DNA of 64,000 bases from Triatoma infestans (Eukaryota > Arthropoda > Insecta > Hemiptera > Reduviidae): positions 1 to 64,000 of the forward strand of contig JAAEAF010002702.1 of the NCBI GenBank assembly GCA_011037195.1. The letters are read 5' to 3'. Below are positions 37,764-48,000 of the stretch, piece by piece. The translations under genes were made by a program, and so were the position numbers. The notes below the pieces were generated by a model. It did no database searches. It was given only the letters and a program-made list of their open reading frames with translations, and was not told the origin of the DNA. Each line of letters opens with the position of its first letter. The stretch's first letter is position 1.

Positions 37764-40261
37764 ATGGCAAACTTAACGGAACAAATTCTGGAGTGCGAAA
37801 AGATATTGCTCAAGGGGAGTAATCTAAGTGAAGTGGAAAATATTACACCATTGTTATCTAGTTTACAGAAAGGGGAATACAACGTGTTGGTTGAGTCTGA
37901 TCTATGTAAATCCATTTTTTGTGATTATAAATGTAAATTAGACGATAACCTTATTGATAAACTCTGTAGTTGTTTGAGTGATCATTTGAGTAGGTGTACG
38001 GGTATTGAAAAAGAATTTGAAATATTATGTTTAGGAATTGCATGTTTGCAAAGTTTTGTGCAGAGTAATTGGACTGGACCATCTTATATGCCACTAGACA
38101 AAGAATGTACCTGTGTAAGCCCCTATCTTTTACAGTTTTTAACCGCAGACAGCCAGAATGAGAATAATGTTGTGGAATGTTTACGGCTTTGTCTTTCTGT
38201 TGATGGAGAAGAAATTTGTACATCAATTGTTTATCCAGAATTACTTATACTTGCAATAGCGTTTTTTAAGAGTCCACTTTCGAATTTATGTTCAACTGAA
38301 TGGTGGTTAATGCGTACTCAATACATTCACCAACAAATTTTGGATGAGCATTCTCCTACTTTACAAGGAGAGTTGATTAAACTTAGTCAGATTTTACAGT
38401 CTTCTCAATTTATTTTAAATAATAATTATTTGGAAACATTACTTCATCTAGAAGTAGCGAGAATTTATCTTCATTATGGGAAAGTATCAATCTCAGACCA
38501 AGAAATTAAGGCTGCTTTGAAATTATTGGACATGGAAGTAAATTTGAGTGGTGCTTTAGGAAGAAGGACTCAGTATCAAAAAAGAGATTTAGCACAGTTG
38601 ACTATAAATGTCAAAGTAGGCACATCAACTATGGATAGCAGTGTTTGCCCAGTTGAACAATTTCCAAAAGACATAATTTTAAATGATGATGTTCGACTGC
38701 CACATATACTGTTTTCTAATTCAGAAGAAGGGCAGTTTCCCGATCTTTCTCCATTACAACAGGCAGCCATTATTGCGGTATTCGTACAGAAGAAAAAAAG
38801 TCAAGCCAAAGATCATTTACAGAATGAAGAACTTACACCGTTTCTCAACTGTCTGCTCGCATATCCAAAAGTTTGGGCATTTCAGTTATCAGCGCTTTTA
38901 TTCCGTTCTAGATTAGAATGTGAACATAAAAGAACCGTAGAGAGGGCTCTACTGCAAACACAGGAATTGATTGACTTTGGCTCTAATCCTACCCTAGTGC
39001 CACATCGATTACATTTATTCTATTGCAGCTATGCACCTCCATCTTTTGTTATAACATCAGAATGTGCATCTATCTTAGTTTCTATGGGTTCTGTCCAGTC
39101 TGCATTAAGTCTTTACTTGAAACTTCAAATGTGGGATGAAGTGATAGATTGTTATAATTACTTAAAATTAAGGCACATGGCTGCAGAAGTTATTAGAGAA
39201 AGAATGAAGAAAGCCGAAACTGTTAAGTTGTGGTGTTACTTAGGTGACGCAACTGATGATACTTTTTGTTATGAGAAAGCCTGGGAACTTTCCGGAGGCA
39301 GAAGTGCGCAAGCTCAGCGCCATTGGGCTATGTATCATTTTCGTAGGAAACAGTTTCAAGAAAGCATCGAACATTTTAAAAAGTCCCTATCCATAAATAG
39401 TTTGCAAGTTGCTTTGTGGTTCAGGCTTGGGTATGCCACGCTTATGACAGAACAGTGGGCGGAAAGTGCACAAGCATATCGTCGTTATTGCTCATTAGAA
39501 CCAGAAAGTTTTGAAGCGTGGAATAATTTAGCCAAGGCATATATTTTGCAAGGGCAGAAACATCGAGCTATAGTGCTCTTCAGGAGGCTGTGAAATGTAA
39601 TTACGAGACTTGGCAAGTATGGGACAATCTAATGGCTGTGAGTTCGGATTGTGGATATTTTGAAGAGGTAATTCATTGTTACCATAGGATTCTTGATCTT
39701 AAGGATAAACATATTGATGAGCAAATATTAACAGTACTTACTACGGTAATTATTAAAGGTGTTTATGATTCCCATGGGAAACCTGCTGTTGAACATAGAA
39801 AAAAGGCATTAGAATTGTTTGGACGGATAACTGCAAAAGTTATGGGAAATCCAATAATTTGGAAATTGTATGCCGAACTAACTGCATCTATTGAAGAACA
39901 AACTCCAATAACCCGCTCCAAAACTCTCCAGTATTATCAGAAAGCTTATACAGCAGCAATGCAAGATAGCTCATGGTTTAAAGAAATAAAATCAATAAAA
40001 CAAATAATAAGAATCTGTCAGTGTTTGGGTAAAGCCCATTTACAAATCATTAAAGACTGTTCTTCACCTAAAGAGGCATATCACACCTTAACTTCAGCCA
40101 AACTGTCCTTGCAAAACATAATCTCTAAAGTAGATCAGCATATTTTAGATTTTAATAAAGATCATATCGATGAAAAGTTTCAGTCAGAACTTACACTGCT
40201 AAGATCATTATTGGATGCTGTTATAGAAGAGCACACTAAACTGAAAAATGCGGCAGCTTAA
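37764..40261 (+). CDS. TTC27: Tetratricopeptide repeat protein 27 (TTC27), single exon, one frameshift
   Basis: TTC27 is a conserved TPR protein (yeast relative Emw1) of essential but poorly defined role. The frame runs 37764-39569 (about 602 residues), then continues in another frame from 39570 to the stop at 40259-40261, for about 830 residues in total; the human protein has 843. The N-terminal family region (ALGRRTQYQ...AQL) is near residues 262-278. TPRs occupy about residues 490-660 (ALWFRLGYATLMTEQW, SFEAWNNLAKAY, TWQVWDNLMAVS). At 39569/39570 one base is missing relative to the family frame: after HRA the reading goes to RRL-stop instead of YSALQEA. Either a sequencing or assembly error or a recent disabling mutation explains this. 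No intron is seen, and codon quality is otherwise intact. A diverged partial relative lies 5 kb downstream (45040-50990). Confidence 0.9.
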
Positions 40262-41354
40262 GAAGAATTTTAAAACTTTGAAATTTATTCATGTGGACTT
40301 TTCTTCCACATATTTTGCCTTTACCTTGTGTGTATCTAATAAGAGACTTTAACCATGAAATAATTCTACTTATTGTCTAGTCATTGAGCTTTGTTGTGTG
40401 TGTGTATATATATATATACTCTTATTATTCTTTGTAAATAATATTGTGCCAAAAGGCTTAAGATTTAATACGTTATTTTATTTGATTCATTTTTCAAAGA
40501 AATTATTTGTAAATATATCATTGATTTTTTAATTTTTCTTTAATATATTGGTAGACATTTTTAATGTGATATTATGGAGAAGTGTTAATTATTTTTATTA
40601 TCAATGGAAGCCAATTAATTATAGATGAGTACATTTTTTTTTGAGTACATTAAAGATGAATACTCATTTTCAAAATTTAAAAGAAATTTTTTGGAATTCA
40701 AATGCTTTTTTATTAAAGTATAGACTGTATGTTTTATTGCGTATTGAAATATATTGTGTTTACGTTTTGTTAATTCAATTCCCAATATAAATGATGGATC
40801 CCTGTGGTTTTACCAATTTAAACGTTTTAAACAAATTTGGACGAATGTTTAAAAATGTTCATTATAAAAAGGATGGTGAAAAATACAAATTTTTAAAGTA
40901 TCTGTCTATGTTCCTCTAATAAACTTTTCAGTAATTAAAAGGTGAAAAAAAATGTATAGCAATGAGATCAGAGTCCGACATGGTGGGCATTCAAAGCCCA
41001 AAACTAGACTTGTTATACATAACAGGGATTTGAAAAGTATAACATAGCAGTTAACGAGAATTATTACTATCACAATGTAACTTGACATTTTAATCAACAC
41101 TCCCTATGATGTTAACAGATAGTAATACAAAAGGGAACTTATTATTCTATAAGTCCTTTGCCAAAGGGCTTCGAGGCCTATTTTTAAGCAATGAAATGAA
41201 TAAATTTAAAACGTATCTTGTTTAAACATAAAAAAAGGAAATAATTATGAAACTTAGAGTGGCTGAACTTGGGAAGTGTCAGCCATGTTGTACTTTGAAA
41301 ATAATAATTTCATATTGGTAATGGACAAGACCTACACCTCAATTTTTGGAAATA
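40262..41354. other. TTC27 3' flank, non-coding
   Basis: Probable 3' UTR and spacer. No other feature recognised apart from a short (TG/TA)n near 40396-40420. Confidence 0.5.
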
Positions 41355-42927
41355 CAGTTAATGAAGTCATAATGTATATGTACATTTTTTTTTACCAATT
41401 TTAAATGAAATGTATTTGGCACAATTAGCTGCTTGCTACAAAACAGTAACATTTGCTTTATCCAAAGGATTTTATTAGAATAATATAAATATCAAAAACA
41501 AAGTAGCAAACTGATGCGTCCTTCGTATTCATACACACTACATATACTCTAGTAATATATATATTCATTCTCTAATAATTGTTTACTATTTCATTTCTAA
41601 AGATATTCATTGGTCAAATTACATTCAGTTTAATGTTTTCTATCATTTTTGGTGGGTCTAATTTAAATTTAAAAGTGAAAATAGGAAGAGGTAAAGACAC
41701 AAGTAGTGCAATTCGTACAATCATAATTGAAAATTGGAAAAGAGGAAAAAGTTTGCGTGAAATTGGAAAATTAATAGATAGAAGCCATGCTACAGTACAA
41801 AGTATCATTAACCGGTGAAAACAGAATTGAAAATAAGGCAAATTTAAATAGAAGGTTGTTCAGTGATTATGATTCCTAGTAAGAAAAGTGAAAGGAAATC
41901 CTAAAATAAGCCCAAGCATAGCTGTGGAGATGAGTTTTAGGTTGGAAAGGAATATTAATCCTGTGACTGTTTGTAGAGCGCAAAGAAGAAATTCGATTTT
42001 TTCCAGGAAGCAAGGAAGAAACCGTTTGTAAATAAAAAAAAACACGGGTTCAGTTCGCTTCATCAGTTTGATTTCTGGAAAAACGTTTTATTTACAGACG
42101 AAACTACAATTAACATTTTACAATCTGATGGAAACTGTAAAGTTTTTCAGTTACTATTCTTCAATTACTTCCTCCTTGAATTGACTTTTATTTTGGATCC
42201 CGTGTTTTTTTATTTACAAACGGTTTCTTCCTTGCTGTCCTGCAAAAAATCGAATTTCTTTTGAGGGCTCTACAAACAGTCACAGGAATAATATTCCTTC
42301 CCTACCTAAAACACATCTCCACACTAAGCTGGGGCACTTATTTTAGGATTTTCTTTCACCTTTCTTACTAGGAATCATTCATCATAATCACTGAACAACC
42401 TTCTATTTAAAGTTCTTGCCTTATTTCAATTCTGTTTTCATTTCTGTACCGGTTAATGATACTTTGTAATGTAGCATGGCTTCTATTTATTAATTTTCCA
42501 ATTTCACGCAAACTGCTTCCAATTTTCAATTATGATTGTACGAATTTCACTACTCGTGTCTTTAGCTCTTTTCATTTTCACTTTTAAATTTAAATTAGAC
42601 CCACCAAAAATGATAGAAAACATTAAACTGAATTAATTTGACCAATGAATATCTTTAGAGATGAAATAGTAAACAATTATTAGAGAATGAATGAGTATAT
42701 ATAGTGTGCATGAATACGAACGTCGCATCAGTTTGCTACTTTGTTTTTGATATTTATATTATTCTAATAAATTTCTTTATATAAAGCAAATGTTACTGAT
42801 TTGTAGCAAGCAGCTAATGTACCAAATTTATTTCATATAAAATTGGTAAAAAAAAAAGTACATGTACGTATACATTATGCACATATGTACATTATGACTA
42901 CTGTATGAATATGACTGTCATTAACTG
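41355..42927 (+). mobile_element. Rearranged Tc1-like transposon forming a long foldback (about 670-bp arms)
   Basis: Both ends start CAGTTAATGA and are flanked by TA (41353-41354 and 42928-42929), the Tc1 hallmark. The left arm (about 41355-42050) encodes the transposase helix-turn-helix on plus (GKDTSSAIRTIII...GKSLREIGKLIDRSHATVQ). The loop (about 42051-42197) keeps the first catalytic segment (FWKNVLFTDETTI). The right arm (about 42198-42927) is the left arm again in inverted orientation, matching through the HTH region to the end. The 3' half of the transposase gene is absent. The arms are collinear with scattered substitutions and small indels, so the event is not brand new. It is non-autonomous. 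Confidence 0.88.
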
Positions 42928-42929
42928 TA

Positions 42930-43616
42930 AATATCGGTTATGAACTAGTGGAACGAGTATAGAATATTGAGTTTCGTAAATTAGGTAAAAAAAAATATAT
43001 TGTTCAATGGCAATCGAAAACATATTAATTTTAAACGTTTTTGGCGATGGAATAAAGAATATTGTATTTCTAGTCTCACTGTTTCTTCAGAAAGTCTCTA
43101 TTTGGCCACTTAATTTACTATAAGAAGATTACAGCTGTGTTATTAAGAGATTTTTTTTTGTTTTGAATATTTTTCTTCTTTCAGATTTAATGCATGTGAA
43201 ATTAGCGCTCCTATACTTTATGGAAATTGAAAATGTTACAATAAAATTAATTGGCACTAATGACCTCAGAAGTTGATGCGCCCCCCCAAAAATTAAAATA
43301 ATCTAAACTGACACGAAAATATTTTCTACTGTATAGAAAGTAAGATAAAAGTGAGAATAAATCTTTAGGAAACATTGAATACGTTGTTCTTAAGAAAAGT
43401 TTTAATCATATTAAAATTCATTTTAAGAATATATGCACTTCAATTAACCGTGATTATATTACGGTTCTTTCATGCAGTAAAATAGAATGAAGTTTTAAAA
43501 TGACAACTGAATATGAGCACTTCTCGGATTTTATTTTCAAAAACCCACATCCGTGTGGGTGGTTTTTGGGATAGTTGTAATCTGGAATCGAATTTCTTAT
43601 GTATACTATTTTTTTT
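42930..43616. other. Non-coding spacer
   Basis: AT-rich, with no gene. An acceptor-like CTTTCAG at 43180-43186 is followed by a short frame with no family match. Confidence 0.4.
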
Positions 43617-44558
43617 ACTTTCTCTTACTCAAATTTTCATATCGAGTTTTCACTGGAAATATCCGTTTTGAGGTCTCCTGAGCCCAAAAAAGTGGTTTTC
43701 AGCTAATGGTGTGTATGTGTATGTATGTGAACAGCATAGCTCAAAAATGAAAAATCGTAGAAAGTTGAAACTTGATATTCCGTTTAGGGGTCACCATGGG
43801 ATCTGACTGTACGTTATCTGTCAAAATTCCTCAACCGGAAGTACCACTTTACGTTGGATTTTTTACTTTTTTGCGATTTTCTCAGAAATGACTCCCGACG
43901 ATGTTCTTTAACTTAGTACATCCACCACACATACAAAGAGCTACAACTTTTATTTGAAACATTTCTCCAGGAAAATGCATTTAAGGTTATGGGGTGGGTG
44001 GGGTTAGATTTGTATCTAAAGTGCTATTTCAGTTTATTAGACAATTCTGTCATCTAAATAATGTTGATTAGAATTAAATATGTTGTTGAAATTCCGAGTT
44101 TGAAAAATCGGATACCAGGAAGTGCGTTTACTTTACCACTTTACTAAATGATTTTTTCTCTTTTTTCGCAATTTTCTCAAAAATGGCTCCGACGATTTTC
44201 TTGAAACTTGTATATAAACTAAACATGCAAATCTACAACTTTTATTTGAAACCTTTTCTCTGGGAAAATTTATTTAAGGGCACTTTTAGGAGAGGGGTGG
44301 GGTTATATTTTTCTCTAAAGTGCTATCACAGTTGATTATACAATTCTATCATCCAAACAAAATTAATTAGAAATAAATACATGGCCAAAATTCCGATTTT
44401 CAAGAAAAGTAGTAAATCGGAAGTGCGCTTTTACTGAACAGTTTTTTCAGTTTTCGACGAATCTCATTAAATTTGGTACACAAACTATAAAAGCTGTCAA
44501 TTATAATTTGGAGAACTGGAGTAAGAGAAAGTTGTGTGAGTGTTTCACAACAGATTTT
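43617..44558. repeat. Structured repeat family with 14-bp inverted ends, copy B
   Basis: ACTTTCTCTTACTC at 43617-43630 and its inverse at 44519-44532. Collinear with copy A (1846-2863), including the GT/AT microsatellite and the three internal units. Confidence 0.75.
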
Positions 44559-45039
44559 TTATCTTTAGATGCAGTGTCTCGAAGCTCATCGTACTTGCTG
44601 AATTTATTTTTTAATAAATGAAATGTGTTTATTCTCTTTATTGAAAACGCCCTCAATTCAATAACACTATTGCTCATGGGATTCCGTTTCCAAAATCCAT
44701 AATGTCTTAGACTTCATTGAATTTTTGTGTTTGATTACTATACTATTCTCTTTAATTCATTTATGATATCTGGTATCACAATCAAAAACTTGGATGTTTT
44801 TCTTGATTGATTTTTCTTTCTATACATTATTTTTGCCCTTCCAGTCGAAGTACCGGGAGGGAAGTTTTATTGTTCCAGGAGTACTATAAAATGTACAATT
44901 ATTAATTAATTGTTTGATTAACATTTAATTAATTTGTTTTGTCTTTTAAACATTTTGGTAACTTTTAAAAATAATTTGACTGTTAATGCGAAAATATCTT
45001 TTAGCAGATATTTAGATTTATATTTATTTTAAAATCCAG

Positions 45040-48000
45040 ATGCTATATAAACCGTCACAAGTGTGGACAAATCTTGCACAAATTCAAGTCATTTTTGACG
45101 AAAGAGATGAAGCACTCCGGATATTGTTAGATGCGTCGCAGATTAATCCTCAATATTGGGAAGTTTGGCGAGATCTTGCAGCAGTCAGTTTAGCATGTCA
45201 TAAGCTAGATACCTTCATAAACTCATATAACAGGCAAAGTATAATTAATGAGCTTATTAGATCTAGTAAAGAATTTATCATGATTATTTAAATAAGAATA
45301 AAGTATGATGCAGTACAATAGTTTAAAATAAGATATTTTTAGGGAAAAAATGAATCGAACAAAAAACCGATTTCAGTGTTTGATAGTGGAGTTGCCATAA
45401 AAAAAAAAATCTTTTGTTGTCATTTTGAAACAATATTTTCCTGTCTTTATCACATTTTTATAAAATTGATTTATATCTTATGAAATGGGAATGTTATGTT
45501 AAAATTGAACTGTTATATATAAACAATTTCAGAAGGAAATACTTAAACCGACGGAAAACTAAACCTTCACGAACTAAATCTTTAATAATTGAGTATTTCA
45601 GTTTTTAGTTTGTTCTCTTAAGTTTTTAATTTTGAAATTATATTTGTGTAAACGATTCAAATTTCTTTTAGAAATGTTGGTATGATAGATTAATTTTGGG
45701 AACTTACCTAGTTTATTTATTTCGATATTACTATGTAACTCATTATATAAACTGGAATGTTTTCTGGAGAAGCTTATATTTCTGAGAAGTTTATGTTAAT
45801 TGTAGACACAATTTTATTTAGAACTCTGTACATTTTTACAATTTTTCTTCCTTTTAGTTATATCAATTCCATGATAAGAGGGAACTACTGATATACATGT
45901 TGTTCTATCTCGTGGAGAGTTACAGGCATGGCTATTATTAAACTTCACTAGCGTTATATGTCTCTTGTCTGACGGATAGCCATTTTATTCTACAATCCAA
46001 AAATGAACATCACCTAAAAATAATTGTTATTTAATATCTCACTAACAATGAACTTTTAATTTATGCCCAAGAATATTATATTCTAAAGGATTATTATTGA
46101 GTTTTAGTTTGAATAAAGTTTATTTTAATTTTAAATTAACAGTTTCATATTATGTAAATCACATGCTCTTAGCTGCCTTAACCTTATTCTTGAATTATCT
46201 CTCTCAGTCTCACTCTCCTGTTTCCTTTTAGAAGATATGGATCCGATCAAAGACGGGTTTGGATCCTTTGGATAATCCTCTATCCGTTTGGGCCAAGTAA
46301 GATCGAGATTCATAAAACTATGATCCACATGGACCTAATTATACTTCCACGAATACTTTTATCTATATATATTTCTTTCTGACCCACTGAATCCAGGTAT
46401 TAGGAAGTTCCGCCATAATATACTCCCAATATCGCAACTGACGATTCATACATAGCTCTGTATTTGTAAAAATTTACACAAATCAATTTCTAAAATATGA
46501 GCACTGAGTAAGGATCTTCCTTGTTATTTTTCTCTATTATTTTCTCAATTTTCTCTTCTGCTACTACACGGTCTGGAGGTAATGAGGATAGCTTGCAATA
46601 TGGAGGCAAAGTTCCTGAACTCCGCTCCAAACTATTTTTGAAATTGAAGCTGGTGCCAACAAGCCTCAGCCGGAGCCCCATCTCGGACCTATTAAGTCTT
46701 CTAAGGCAAGCAGGACTCGAGAGGGTGCTCTGATGGCAGGTGCTCTAATTGACCACCTGGGAGCCCCCCCAACTCCACAGTCCGATAAAGGACAGGATCG
46801 GGGAAGGGCCTTCAACTAGGGGGTTGCCACAATAGATCCATGGGGTGTCGCGGTGGCGCAGGCTGAAGAGCCAATCCCCCCGTTAGAATCTAATCTAATT
46901 TTTGAAATTGTGGAGCGCTGTCTTTTCTCTTCGGACTTCCATGTTTCCTGATTATTCATTTATATTTTAGGGTTTGTAATTTCACAATCTCAAAGAGGCA
47001 GGAGAAATAATTTGTTCTGACTTGAATAGTTTAGAGCACCTTCTATTGCCTAGTTGTAAGAGCTGAAGGGATTAGGGTTTCGCAGTTATTTCTAGAATTC
47101 TGTATGCATCTGCGGTCAATCCTGGTTCCAAATGCGTAAGTTGAACTCGCTACGTAAGTTTTACCCACATAATCGACATGTAACATTTTTAATATTTCAT
47201 TCCATAAACTTTCTGTACAACTAACCTTGCCCCTGTGAGCACGATACCATCTGTGATGGATAATTCATTCCAAATTACATAATAAATCCCTTAAAGACGG
47301 TGCTGTATTATTACTGTCGGCAGCCTTTACATTTTGCGTACTCTTTCACAATTTTGCTTTTAACGATTTTTAGCACTTTGTGTCCGATCGGAAGAGACTG
47401 TATAATGTAATGTATAAATGCCTCCATTTCTTTCTCCAAAATATATTTTTGATTTTCTTCCTTCATCTATGGAAAGTACATCTGCCACTGCAAATTTTTC
47501 TTTAGTTTTGTAATTTATAGTGTAAGATTATTTCATCATTCGCAGCCTAAGACACTGTAAGCGCGAAGATGCGTCATTTAGAGTTAAACTTCTATCTAGA
47601 GGTCTTTTAAAATATTTAAACTAATAGTCATTGTATGGTAAATTAGAAATTCTCCACTTAGAAGACTCTGTGTTTATCGCGAATCTCCTTTCCCATCGGG
47701 CTGGAGAACAATCGCCCAGTCTACTTAGCGAGGACGAAGAAGTTATAGCTGGTTTTATAATCCCCAATAATAATGGCGGGGAAGTCAATCGTTATTTTAT
47801 CTCACTAAAGGCCTCTTCTTTAATCAGTCCCCAGACACACTATTTCTCTTAAAGCGTCTACATTGCCGTAGTTATTCCGAAAGGTAATTTCAAAATTGAA
47901 TCTGCTAAAGGGCTAGATGTAGTTAATTCTGAGACTCTTCAGAAATAAGTACCTATCAGAATTTGCTGCTTTAGCAGAGAGAATTTGCTGAATTTTGAAG

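Noticed and set aside
43187..43276. Possible extra exon upstream of the TTC27-like copy
   Set aside because: An acceptor-like site precedes a short open frame, but it ends in a stop and does not align with TTC27.
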